The notes: a model not told the origin generated them from the sequence alone. 10,072 nt of DNA from WJJR01 sp964440935 (GCA_964440935.1 CAYTTY010000074.1:1-10072), one strand, 5' to 3'. Shown: positions 1 through 6,748, counted from the first letter of the stretch. Translations and numbers: made by a program.

Positions 1-51
1 TAAAGGTCCGTGGCACCCTGATCCAAACGGAAAGGATTTATGACAATTGCT
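1..51 (+). repeat. 51-bp repeat, left copy
   Basis: This stretch matches 9742-9792 at 49 of 51 positions; the differences are at the third and seventh bases. It begins with a TA, carries the motif CCGTGGCAC, and ends in the 29-nt unit found throughout the window (here 25-51). The right copy is bounded by TAGAG and CTCTA, which suggests a short mobile-like unit with TA ends. The left copy may extend beyond the window edge. Confidence 0.85.
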
Positions 52-63
52 ATAACCAATGAC

Positions 64-112
64 GTAGCACGGGCGTCTCGCCCGTGCGGCATGGCCGGGA
101 CGGCCATGCTAC
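64..112. repeat. Paired-hairpin palindromic element
   Basis: Two perfect hairpins stand side by side. The first has a 9-bp stem (67-75 with 79-87, GCACGGGCG and its complement) and a 3-base loop. The second has an 8-bp stem (89-96 with 102-109, GCATGGCC) and a 5-base loop. GTAG at 64-67 and CTAC at 109-112 could close the pair into a cloverleaf-like shape. The right half, GACGGCCATGC, recurs at 257-267 and as a variant at 9054-9064, each time a fixed distance upstream of a 29-nt unit. It is probably a REP-type intergenic element. Confidence 0.75.
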
Positions 113-149
113 GGTCTCGTGAATCGGAAGGTTCTTCTGACAATTGCTC
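96..149 (+). repeat. 54-bp imperfect direct repeat, copy A
   Basis: This matches 254-307 at about 44 of 54 positions. It joins the right arm of the paired-hairpin element (GACGGCCATGC) to a 29-nt unit (122-150). The same order, with more drift, is seen at 3642-3690 and 9053-9103. The two motifs therefore travel together as a composite repeat of about 55 bp, not by chance adjacency. Confidence 0.75.
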
Positions 150-150
150 T
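122..150 (+). repeat. 29-nt dispersed intergenic unit (11 copies in window)
   Basis: The core is AAWCGGAA, about six variable bases, then TTCTGACAAT and CGCTCTA. Plus-strand copies lie at 25-51, 122-150, 280-306, 3662-3690, 9077-9100, 9285-9313, 9766-9794, 9808-9837 and 10002-10030. Reverse copies lie at 9316-9343 and 9839-9866. Every copy is between genes. In this copy GAAG-GTT-CTTC can form a tiny hairpin; most other copies keep only CGGAA and TTCTG as weak complementary ends. The variable middle and constant flanks suggest an old family. Its function is unknown. Confidence 0.85.
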
Positions 151-167
151 AATTGCTTCGCGGGCAA

Positions 168-193
168 GGCGTCACCCGAGGGCGGGTGACGCC
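168..193. repeat. 10-bp hairpin
   Basis: GGCGTCACCC (168-177) and its exact complement (184-193) form a 10-bp stem around a 6-base loop. No T tract follows on either strand, so it does not look like an intrinsic terminator. It sits between two copies of the 29-nt unit and is probably part of the intergenic repeat layer. Confidence 0.7.
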
Positions 194-253
194 ACAGACA
201 GTGATTGACGCCACCGGCAGCGATTTCGAATAGAAACCTATGAATTGCATTTC

Positions 254-307
254 CGGGACGGCCATGCGACGGTGTCTTGAATCGGAGAGTGATTCTGACA
301 ATCGTGC
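254..307 (+). repeat. 54-bp imperfect direct repeat, copy B
   Basis: This is the second copy of the composite unit, with about ten differences from 96-149, mostly in the spacer and within the less conserved middle of the 29-nt unit (280-306). The hairpin arm upstream is incomplete here, so this copy cannot form the paired-hairpin structure seen at 64-112. Confidence 0.7.
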
Positions 308-366
308 AAACACGCCTCCATGTTGTTTATCTCACCCACGAGGCGACATATCTGTTCACGCAGAGA

Positions 367-1674
367 TCACGTTTTCCGCTCTTTCTTGCGGGCCGCTGGG
401 AAGAGCACGTTGTTGAGAATCAGGCGGTACCCCGGGCTGTTTTTGTGCAGATTCAAATCGGTCGGCGGATCGTAGATCAGATGCTGGTAATCCTCGGGAT
501 CATGACCGCCGTAGAATGTGAAGGTGCCCTTGTCGAGGTTGCCATGAAGATAGCGGATTTCGTTGTGTCCCTCATTCTCCCCTAAGATTGTCACGTAATT
601 CTTCACGAGGCTCTTCCGAAACGCCGTGGTCTGCCCCATGAAACCGTCGACAACGTCGACGTGGCACTGCACCAGCATGGTCGGCACCGGGTCGAGTTTG
701 GCGGAGAATTCAAACAAGGTGAAGTAGTCGCCTTGGGGACCGATGCGCGAGGCGATGCGGTCGGGAGTGGTGTCGATATCGGAATGCGAATACTCGAACG
801 CATCGAGCGAGACGGTAAAGTTCTCAAAAGCCATTGACTTAGCATAGTCGAGTCGCGCCTGACAGTTGGGATCCGGGGGATCCCCGTCGAATGGCGTCGG
901 TACGATATCGACCTCCTGCGCCGCCAGGCCGATGTCGAGTGTCTCCGTCGCCGAACACATGGCAAAGAGAAATCCGCCACGTGAGACATAGTCCTTAATC
1001 GTCAAAGCGACGGCGCGCTTCAGATTAGACACCTTCCTGAAGCCAAGACGGTGGGCCGTTTCTTCACTGAGCTGCACCGACTGGCGATACCAGAGTTCAT
1101 TGCGATACGAGCCGTAGAACTTGCCATATTGGCCGGTGAAGTCCTCGTGGTGCAGGTGGAGCCAGTCGTACCGGTCGAGTTGGCCGTCGAGCACCTGATC
1201 ATCCCAGAGCGTCTCGTAGTCGATCTGGGCGTAGGTCAGCGCCATCGTCACGGCATCGTCCCACGGTTCCGCCGATGGGGGTGCATAGATGGCGATGGCC
1301 GGTGCCTTCTCTAAGAGCACCGACTCCATGTTCTCTTCTTCAACGGTGGCGCGGATCTGCGCTTCCTGAGCGTCGTCAATGATCTCGTAGGTGACACCAC
1401 GGACGTCACATGTGTCAACGATGTCGGAGTAATTCTCCATCAGAAACGAGCCGTCCCGATAATTGAGCAGCCACTCCACCTTGATGCCCCGGGCGAGCGC
1501 ATGATACGTCACACCATACGCCTTGAGGTGGTTGGTCTGTTTTAAGTCCATCGGTATCAACAGTTTCGCCGAAATGGCCGGGGTGGCTGATAGCAGCAGC
1601 ATGAGTGCCGCCAGAACGGTGATGATGATCGGTCGATTGAATGACTGAGAGTGTAATTGTGATCGGATCTTCAC
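367..1674 (-). CDS. Secreted protein, amidotransferase-like fold, family often labelled 'asparagine synthetase B'
   Basis: The product is about 435 residues. I chose the GTG at 1674 because GGAG lies 8 bases upstream (1683-1686) and it gives a compact signal peptide ending near SATPAISA. ATG 1701 and TTG 1716 are in frame but have no ribosome binding site. The mature protein opens with IPMDLKQTNHLKAYG and WLLNYRDGSFL, which I recall from FCB-type proteins filed as 'asparagine synthetase B'. Neither the N-terminal catalytic Cys of class II amidotransferases nor an SGGxDS ATP loop is visible, so that label is doubtful. What can be seen is HHED at about 175-178, a possible nucleophile elbow GGFLFAMCSAT with Cys about 240, and GGHDPED with His about 391. 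These recall class I amidotransferase-like (ThuA/DJ-1-like) folds. The substrate is unknown. The gene is divergent from the metallopeptidase gene at 2006. Confidence 0.75.
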   Translation of the reverse strand: MKIRSQLHSQSFNRPIIITVLAALMLLLSATPAISAKLLIPMDLKQTNHLKAYGVTYHALARGIKVEWLLNYRDGSFLMENYSDIVDTCDVRGVTYEIIDDAQEAQIRATVEEENMESVLLEKAPAIAIYAPPSAEPWDDAVTMALTYAQIDYETLWDDQVLDGQLDRYDWLHLHHEDFTGQYGKFYGSYRNELWYRQSVQLSEETAHRLGFRKVSNLKRAVALTIKDYVSRGGFLFAMCSATETLDIGLAAQEVDIVPTPFDGDPPDPNCQARLDYAKSMAFENFTVSLDAFEYSHSDIDTTPDRIASRIGPQGDYFTLFEFSAKLDPVPTMLVQCHVDVVDGFMGQTTAFRKSLVKNYVTILGENEGHNEIRYLHGNLDKGTFTFYGGHDPEDYQHLIYDPPTDLNLHKNSPGYRLILNNVLFPAARKKERKT

Positions 1675-1800
1675 GAAAGCTGCTCCACTTGCTGATTCCA
1701 TGAGTATTGCGGTCAAAGGGGTTATACGCCGGGAGGGGCATCATCGCTCGCTGTTTTTCTTATCAGTGTGATCAAAGCGACATTGACGTTACACCGGGTT

Positions 1801-1826
1801 GGCGGATGCGCGGTCGGAGAGGCGCG
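1801..1826 (+). repeat. 26-bp dispersed repeat, copy 1
   Basis: The stretch around ATGCGCGGTCGG matches 6658-6683 at 23 of 26 positions in the same orientation. Both copies lie between genes, here within the divergent region between the minus-strand gene ending at 367 and the plus-strand gene starting at 2006. No start codon or promoter motif fits it. It is a fragment of another intergenic repeat family. Confidence 0.6.
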
Positions 1827-2005
1827 TGATAACGGTTGTGGGTTTGACTTTGGGTTATGTGATTGTGGCTGGAGGGTGGAGACGCACTCGCCGTTCGTTG
1901 GTTGACACCCGCCGAGCTGGGGTCCGATGCGGCTCACCCTGAAGGGCTCGGCACTTGGAGATCGGCCAAATCCATGCCATTGTGTATCATTCATCGGAGT
2001 CGCTT

Positions 2006-3583
2006 ATGAGTCGGTCACGATTCGTCGTCCCTCTACTAATCACTTTGTCACTGCTCGCAGGCGGTGTGCCATGCCATGCGCAGGACGCGCCGAAGGAGGT
2101 CGTCCAGTCGTATATCGCCAATCTCATTCACGAGGATTGGGTTGCGGCGGAGGCGTTCTGGCACCCGGACGATATCCGGCGATCGCAGCGGCTGGGTCTG
2201 CTCTATATGGGAACGCCGCTTAAGATCGATTGCGCCTCGCCTTTGATCCCACTGGTGGATAACATCACATCCGGTGACGTGGTGTTCGGCTATGGTGATA
2301 TCACGGTCGATGATGGGCTGGCAACGGTTCCGGTTCGGGTGGGCTCCGCATCCCATGGGGTCGAACACCGGTACCATGTGCTGGAGACCGACGACGGTTG
2401 GAAGCTCGTCTCGCCCCTGACCGCGCATGCCCGAACGTGGAGTTACCGCGACACGCGCTACGCACGCATCTTCTATTCGGATTCCACACTGCTGAATGAC
2501 TACGCGTTGGCGGAGCTGGATCGATTTATTGACGAGATCGCGGACCGTTTGCAGATTTTCGATGATGACCTGCGGCATCTGCAAAATCTGAAGCTCGAAT
2601 ACTACCTCTGCAATGAGGACCAGATCAAACAGATCACGGGCTACGCAGTGCACGGCATGACCAGTCTGCCGATGGATGCGATTGTGACCCGCCATCTGCC
2701 GCACTATCACGAGTTGGTGCACGCACTGACAAACTACCGCCTCCGTCGGATACCCTTGCACACCTTGCCCGTTGTGCAGGAAGGTTTGGCGGTCGCCCTG
2801 GGCGGGCGATGGGAGAAATCGGCCGATGTCCTCCTGCAATTTGGAACATTCATGCTCGAAGCGGATCTTGTGACATTGGATAGTGTGTTGACGAACAGCG
2901 GTTTTCAAACCGGGGTTGGCAGTCTCGACATTTCCTATGCGGCGGGGGGATTGCTGTCGCGCTACCTGATCGATACTTACGGGAGCGCCACATTCCTCAA
3001 GCTGTACGACGTTTTGAGCACGCCCGACACCGAGTTGAATGACTGGGACAGTGAACACATCCAATACCTCTTCAGCCGCGTCTATCAGCTTCCCTGGAGC
3101 ACCATGGTCGCGGATGTCCATGAATTTGCATCGTCCAATGGGGACGGGCGTCTTCGGCCGGGAGGTGCGATTCCGGAGGCAGGGGCGCTCATCTCTCTGT
3201 CGGACGACGGCATCACGGTGGATGTATGGAACGATAACGATGCCTATGTGTTCGCCGTGTCGACTGAATCTGATCATCCTGAGATTTCAATTATCCTGCA
3301 CGATGACGCTGAACCGGTGAACACCTCCTATCGAAGTCGCCTGTTTGCCAAGCACCACCCGGATATGCCGTACGATCAGGCGCGTTTTGGTTTGCTCGTC
3401 ACCAATGCAGAGGCCGGACTGTACGATTACTACACCGACAATCTGATCGAGAAGTATGTGTTGAGCTTTGATCCGAGTGACGCGTATTGGGATGCTGATA
3501 CGAAGCAGATACGGTTTCGCCTGGGCAAAAGTGCACTGCCGCGGATGTTGTCGGAGTATCGGGTGTCGATACGCACGCCGTAG
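2006..3583 (+). CDS. Secreted gluzincin-type metallopeptidase with NTF2-like N-terminal domain
   Basis: The product is 525 residues. The ATG at 2006 is chosen over an in-frame ATG at 1955 because GGAG lies 6 bases upstream (1996-1999) and a signal peptide begins at once (residues 1-25, cleavage after CHA). Residues about 27-145 look like an NTF2/SnoaL-like domain: a helix with YIANLIHEDW and strands ending in HVLETDDGWKLVSP. Residues about 150-390 are peptidase-like: HELVH at 235-239 supplies two zinc histidines and the catalytic Glu, and Glu259 in QEGLA, 20 residues on, is the likely third ligand. This is the gluzincin pattern of MA-type peptidases. A conserved-looking ITGYAVHGMT precedes it, and a helical stretch with YAAGGLLSRYLIDTYG follows. 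Residues about 400-525 look beta-rich and unassigned. It probably acts in the periplasm or outside the cell; its substrate is unknown. Confidence 0.88.
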   Translation: MSRSRFVVPLLITLSLLAGGVPCHAQDAPKEVVQSYIANLIHEDWVAAEAFWHPDDIRRSQRLGLLYMGTPLKIDCASPLIPLVDNITSGDVVFGYGDITVDDGLATVPVRVGSASHGVEHRYHVLETDDGWKLVSPLTAHARTWSYRDTRYARIFYSDSTLLNDYALAELDRFIDEIADRLQIFDDDLRHLQNLKLEYYLCNEDQIKQITGYAVHGMTSLPMDAIVTRHLPHYHELVHALTNYRLRRIPLHTLPVVQEGLAVALGGRWEKSADVLLQFGTFMLEADLVTLDSVLTNSGFQTGVGSLDISYAAGGLLSRYLIDTYGSATFLKLYDVLSTPDTELNDWDSEHIQYLFSRVYQLPWSTMVADVHEFASSNGDGRLRPGGAIPEAGALISLSDDGITVDVWNDNDAYVFAVSTESDHPEISIILHDDAEPVNTSYRSRLFAKHHPDMPYDQARFGLLVTNAEAGLYDYYTDNLIEKYVLSFDPSDAYWDADTKQIRFRLGKSALPRMLSEYRVSIRTP

Positions 3584-3641
3584 GGTGGGCGCTATACGCT
3601 TCATATCACATACACATCGCCTGCTGGGCGTCCCTGACGAG

Positions 3642-3690
3642 GGCGCGTGACGGCACTTTGGAATCGGACAGCGATTCTGACAGCCGCTGC
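3642..3690 (+). repeat. Composite repeat with 29-nt unit, diverged copy
   Basis: A short GTGACGGCAC segment, a spacer and a 29-nt unit (3662-3690, CGGACAGCGATTCTGACAGC) stand in the same order as at 96-149. This copy lies between the convergent ends of the peptidase gene (3583) and the GNAT gene (3815). It could affect the 3' ends of both transcripts, but it has no T tract on either strand. Confidence 0.6.
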
Positions 3691-3768
3691 AAGTGTGAAA
3701 CAGGCGGCGCCTCGCTTCTTCCCCATCGAGATGGAATTCCGGCCATTACTATGAGCGTAACGTCATCG

Positions 3769-3805
3769 GCTTCGCGTTGAAGACGCGTGAATCACACCGC
3801 GAAGC
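3769..3805 (-). repeat. 8-bp inverted repeat after the GNAT gene
   Basis: GCTTCGCG (3769-3776) and its exact complement (3798-3805) lie 10 bases beyond the stop codon of the minus-strand GNAT gene, with a 21-base loop. The place suits a transcript-end hairpin, but no T run follows on the minus strand. I rate it as a possible 3' end structure rather than a proven terminator. Confidence 0.3.
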
Positions 3806-3814
3806 GCATCCGTT

Positions 3815-4768
3815 TTACGTCAAGTTGAGAAGCATCCCCACCCGCGCCGGCATCCGCTGAAAGCCCAGCTTCAGATTCAACGCCAGCATCGGCTGATTGG
3901 TCGAATCGTTCATCGTATACACGCGTTTGATGCCATGCTCTTTGGCCCATGTCAGCCCCGTCACCTTGAGGGCAGTGGCGATACCGCGGCGGCGATACTC
4001 GCGATGGACACCGGTGTCATCGGTATTCATACGGGTGAGATTCGTGTCGTCCTTGTGCAGAATGTTGACACCGACATATCGGTCCCCGTCGACAGCGATG
4101 AAATACGCTTCCGGGACTATCGTCGGACGTCCGATCTCGACATTCTTGAAGAACTCGAAGGTCATCGGCGTGTACACCTCCGGTGACGGCATGTCGGCCT
4201 GAATATGCACGATGAAATCGTAAAGGCGCTGCAACCAGTCGGGATCCTGCTGAATGTCAGCGAACGTTCGACATCGAATCCCCGAGTTGCGCACACGTTC
4301 GATCACCGGCTCGTACGGCGACGGATCGAACGGATCCAACTCCACCCACGATTCCCATGTTCTCATATCTTCGATGAATCCGCGATCACGCAGAAACCGT
4401 TCCGAACGCGGATGTTCGCTGCTGTAGAAAGCGCGTAGCGTGATTGGATCGGAGGGTGCGATGTCATCGCGAATGCGGTCGTACAACGCCTTGCCATACC
4501 CGCGGCCCTGATGTTCCGGACGTACCGCGATGTAAAATGAGAACCGCTGCGGATGGTACCACTGGGGAATCATTGAGCAGCGCGCCGTTCCCACAATCTG
4601 TCCGTTGTCCTCGATGACATACCGTCGCAATTTGTAGTGCGCATCCATCCGGGCATCGAGATGGCGCAGTCCGTCGGCCGTATCGTGCATGGCGCCCGGT
4701 GGTTCAGCGGCGTTGTGAATGGCGGCAATCACCGGATAATCAACATCAGTGGCAAGTCGAATGATCAT
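3815..4768 (-). CDS. Tandem GNAT-family N-acetyltransferase
   Basis: The product is 317 residues with two GNAT folds. In the first (about 2-145) the acetyl-CoA loop is QGRGYG at 87-92, after VRPEH. In the second (about 165-315) it is RRRGIA at 259-264, after GVHREY, followed by the usual N..M..LNLKLGF stretch near 291-303. The ATG at 4768 is preferred because MIIRLATDVDY is a normal GNAT beginning. An in-frame ATG at 4831 would add 21 unstructured residues overlapping the gene upstream. Only a weak GGA precedes the chosen start. It lies 31 bp after the M48-like gene, so co-transcription is likely. Both loops look intact, so neither domain is obviously dead. Tandem GNATs include MshD-like enzymes, but nothing here points to mycothiol; the acceptor cannot be told from sequence. 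Confidence 0.88.
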   Translation of the reverse strand: MIIRLATDVDYPVIAAIHNAAEPPGAMHDTADGLRHLDARMDAHYKLRRYVIEDNGQIVGTARCSMIPQWYHPQRFSFYIAVRPEHQGRGYGKALYDRIRDDIAPSDPITLRAFYSSEHPRSERFLRDRGFIEDMRTWESWVELDPFDPSPYEPVIERVRNSGIRCRTFADIQQDPDWLQRLYDFIVHIQADMPSPEVYTPMTFEFFKNVEIGRPTIVPEAYFIAVDGDRYVGVNILHKDDTNLTRMNTDDTGVHREYRRRGIATALKVTGLTWAKEHGIKRVYTMNDSTNQPMLALNLKLGFQRMPARVGMLLNLT

Positions 4769-4799
4769 TATATGTTGTCCGTTTGAATGATCCGTCCAC

Positions 4800-5489
4800 C
4801 TACCACCACGATTGGATGCCCTGGCTGTCATTCTCCAATCGCCGCTTCAACCGCTGACGCAGTGTCTCGGGATCGGGCCCTTGCCCTCGTTCCCAGCCGT
4901 CCACCACCGCCTCGATCCGTTGTTCAATCGACTCGGCATCCGGTTTCCCCGCCAATACCAACAGAAACCGCTGCGCTTCCACGGCTTCAGAAATCGATGC
5001 ATTCACGCGCGCGAGCGCGAAACCGACATACTCGTCGGCCGCCGGATCGAAGGTCCTGGCCGAGTGACGAATGGCATCCGACGGATAACGCGTATTCGTC
5101 TCGCAGTGCATATGATGACCGATCTCCCGCGCCAGAATGGCCATTTGTGCAATCGTCTTGAATCCCGCCCGGTCGGCCAGGGCCATGATACGCGGGTTGT
5201 AGAGGATGTAATGGTCGTATTCTTCCCGCGTGGCGCCCAGCAATCCGCCGCCGGTCACCTGGACCTTCGACATCGCCACCGCTCCCGGCACATACAGAGA
5301 ACTGCGCAAGGTAATCTCGGGTCCATCGTACTCCGCACGCGTTGTTACGCGCGTAAAGAGCATCGCCATGGTCTCCGACGGATCCTCGGAGGTGGCCAAG
5401 TAATCGATCGCCATCCCGCGTTGAGCCGATGCCAATTGCGGTGCGACCATCAATACCGCAATCACCGCGAGATACAAAGTCGCTCTCAT
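4800..5489 (-). CDS. Secreted M48-like peptidase homologue with degenerate zinc site (RExxH)
   Basis: The product is 229 residues. The ATG at 5489 has GAGG 6 bases upstream (5496-5499) and gives a clean signal peptide (residues 1-22, cleavage after LASA). An ATG at 5507 is in frame but lacks a good binding site. The middle follows a secreted M48-like family: YNPRIMALADRAGFKTIAQMAILA, then REIGHH at 121-126, where active relatives have HEIGHH. The codon for residue 121 is CGG (arginine). The ExxxD ligand motif appears as DPAAD (148-152), so Glu is replaced by Asp, followed by EYVGFALARVNASISEA, a typical continuation. A metal-free pseudopeptidase or an altered site is likely. The C-terminus is charged and helical. 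It lies between the transporter and GNAT genes on the same strand. Confidence 0.8.
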   Translation of the reverse strand: MRATLYLAVIAVLMVAPQLASAQRGMAIDYLATSEDPSETMAMLFTRVTTRAEYDGPEITLRSSLYVPGAVAMSKVQVTGGGLLGATREEYDHYILYNPRIMALADRAGFKTIAQMAILAREIGHHMHCETNTRYPSDAIRHSARTFDPAADEYVGFALARVNASISEAVEAQRFLLVLAGKPDAESIEQRIEAVVDGWERGQGPDPETLRQRLKRRLENDSQGIQSWW

Positions 5490-5529
5490 CGTTGCCCTCA
5501 TTCCCATTAAACACCAATCACCAACACTG

Positions 5530-5559
5530 AATATACCACCGCGTTACAGCAAACAACAA
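5530..5559 (-). promoter_or_regulatory. Possible internal promoter before the M48-like gene
   Basis: On the minus strand, TTGTTG (5554-5559) and TATATT (5530-5535) are separated by 18 bp. The -10 is good (5 of 6) and the -35 is poor (3 of 6). It lies in the 75-bp gap between the transporter stop and the start at 5489, so the last two genes could be transcribed apart from the transporter. Confidence 0.3.
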
Positions 5560-5564
5560 ATCCG

Positions 5565-6461
5565 CTACGACACCCGCCGCGACACAAACTGTCGCACCAC
5601 CGCCGGCGTCGGCAATCCCGACATCACGAGTGCCACCGAAATGATCAACCCACCAACCGCGCCATGCAACGCCCACTGCTCGCCGCCGACGGTCCAGGCA
5701 AACAGGGCTGCAAACAACGGCTCCAACGCAAAGATCAACGATGCGCGCAGCGGCGATGCAATCTTCTGCGCCAGCAGTTGGACCACATACGCCGACAACG
5801 TCGGGACCAGTGCCAGAAACGCAATCACCCAAAACGCTGCCCGGCTGTGGACGCGGAAATCCAGATCCAGAACCAGTGCAGTAGCAATGCTCATTAACGC
5901 AACAACCAGGAACTGCTGGCAGATCAAAATATACGGGTCGACGCCCTGCTTCATGTACCGATCGGAATACAGCAGATGCAGCGCGTACGCCACCGCCGAA
6001 ACGATCGTCAGCAGATCGCCGGTGTTGACATCGGTCATCCCGCCCGTCAACACCCAGAGACCGATCAGCGATACGCCCGACGCGATCCACTCCATCAACG
6101 TCGGCTGACGACGGAAAATCGTCGACAGAAAGATCGGCACAAACGCCACGAACAAGCCGGTGATGAAACCCGAGTTCGATGCGGTCGTGATTCCGAGCCC
6201 GACGGTCTGTGGGACATAGAGTAGCCACAGGATAACCGCCAGCCACACACCCTTTCCAAAATCACGAAACACCGGCTTGCGCTGGAGGAGCAATACGCCC
6301 AGCAAGATCAACCCGGCACTGAGAAATCGGTAGACGACCAGGACGACCGGATCGACTGCATTCAGTGCATCTTTGACGAGGAAGAACGTTGCCCCCCATA
6401 CCAAAGCGGCGTAAAATAGCCCGAGATCGGCCCATCGTTCTTTCGTGGTTCGGCTCGACAT
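5565..6461 (-). CDS. EamA/DMT-superfamily transporter
   Basis: The product is 298 residues, the usual length for this family, with about ten hydrophobic helices in two EamA halves (about 13-141 and 150-284). Family-like stretches include LVWGATFFLVKDAL and YRFLSAGLIL in the first half, TTASNSGFITGLFVAFVPI near its end, and SPLRASLIFALEPLFAALFA plus GGEQ in the second. It is an inner-membrane protein, probably an exporter of a small metabolite. DMT members move amino acids, nucleotides or drugs, and the substrate cannot be read from sequence. The ATG at 6461 has GGAG 7 bases upstream (6469-6472); an in-frame TTG at 6482 has no support. It heads the three-gene minus-strand cluster. Confidence 0.92.
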   Translation of the reverse strand: MSSRTTKERWADLGLFYAALVWGATFFLVKDALNAVDPVVLVVYRFLSAGLILLGVLLLQRKPVFRDFGKGVWLAVILWLLYVPQTVGLGITTASNSGFITGLFVAFVPIFLSTIFRRQPTLMEWIASGVSLIGLWVLTGGMTDVNTGDLLTIVSAVAYALHLLYSDRYMKQGVDPYILICQQFLVVALMSIATALVLDLDFRVHSRAAFWVIAFLALVPTLSAYVVQLLAQKIASPLRASLIFALEPLFAALFAWTVGGEQWALHGAVGGLIISVALVMSGLPTPAVVRQFVSRRVS

Positions 6462-6491
6462 CACAGCACTCCATAAAGCCAAATCGCAGCG

Positions 6492-6520
6492 ATGGTAACA
6501 CGCGCATGCGTGAAAGTCTA
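6492..6520 (-). promoter_or_regulatory. Possible promoter of the transporter cluster
   Basis: On the minus strand, TAGACT (6515-6520) and TACCAT (6492-6497) are spaced 17 bp and each match the sigma-70 boxes at 4 of 6 positions. The position, about 30 bases before the ATG at 6461, is suitable. The evidence is only this weak match. Confidence 0.25.
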
Positions 6521-6614
6521 TGACCTCGGAGCGCCGGGCTTGCAGGGCGAGTGCGCTATCATTCCAATATCACGATCTTCCAGCCGTGCACCCAACCTTC
6601 GACCATTCATTCTG

Positions 6615-6628
6615 GCGGACGCGTCCGC
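6615..6628. repeat. 14-bp perfect palindrome
   Basis: GCGGACGCGTCCGC is its own reverse complement. It is about 150 bases upstream of the transporter gene. It could be a protein-binding site or a remnant of a repeat; a second 14-bp perfect palindrome (TCCGCCGCGGCGGA) occurs at 9963-9976 inside a REP-like element. Confidence 0.5.
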
Positions 6629-6657
6629 GCACCCGCTGACGATGTCTGTCGCGGGGC

Positions 6658-6683
6658 GGCGAATGCGCGGTCGGGGAGGCCCG
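6658..6683 (+). repeat. 26-bp dispersed repeat, copy 2
   Basis: It matches 1801-1826 at 23 of 26 positions in the same orientation, around the shared core ATGCGCGGTCGG. Similarity fades after GAGGC, so both copies look like the same end of a longer, worn element. Confidence 0.6.
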
Positions 6684-6718
6684 AGTGAGAGTGGCGCGCA
6701 TGCCTTCGGGATAATGGC

Positions 6719-6748
6719 TGGTAGATGTTGGCGTATCGCGCATCCACC
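6719..6748. repeat. Imperfect hairpin CTGGTAGATG / CATCCACCAG
   Basis: The two 10-base arms pair at nine positions, with one G-T or A-C mismatch depending on the strand, around a 10-base loop. It lies about 25 bases beyond the T tract of the terminator on the minus strand. No T tract follows, so it is more likely a repeat remnant than a second terminator. Confidence 0.45.

Larger units (their letters stand above)
1..366. other. Gene-free left margin, repeat-rich
   Basis: No believable gene lies here. The stretch holds three copies of the window-wide 29-nt unit (25-51, 122-150, 280-306), a paired-hairpin element (64-112), a separate hairpin (168-193) and a 54-bp imperfect direct repeat (96-149 against 254-307). 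The last 60 bases before the end of the minus-strand gene contain only a weak inverted repeat (CGCCTC near 313, GAGGCG near 339) without a T tract, so I see no convincing terminator for that gene. Confidence 0.7.

Noticed and set aside
313..344. Hairpin as terminator of the minus-strand gene ending at 367
   Set aside because: The stem is only 6 bp with a loop of about 20 bases, and no T run follows on the minus strand.
1902..1930. TTGACA upstream of the metallopeptidase gene as a promoter
   Set aside because: At spacings of 16 to 18 bp there is no acceptable -10 box (CGATGC or GATGCG), so the hexamer alone is not enough.
2048..3277. Long antisense frame of 409 codons under the metallopeptidase gene
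   Set aside because: The sense frame has a signal peptide, HELVH motif and ribosome binding site. The antisense product has no family features and is a shadow of the codon pattern.
4765..4770. Perfect TATAAT on the minus strand at the GNAT start
   Set aside because: It overlaps the ATG at 4768, so transcription from it would begin inside the gene. No -35 box of quality was seen at the right distance.
4812..5510. Plus-strand frame of 232 codons opposite the M48-like gene
   Set aside because: It mirrors the coding frame on the other strand, has no ribosome binding site, and gives an Arg/His-rich product typical of antisense reading.
5518..6246. Second minus-strand frame of 242 codons inside the transporter gene
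   Set aside because: It is a shifted reading of the EamA gene with a Gly/Arg/Val-rich product and no hydrophobic helices. The EamA frame accounts for the DNA.
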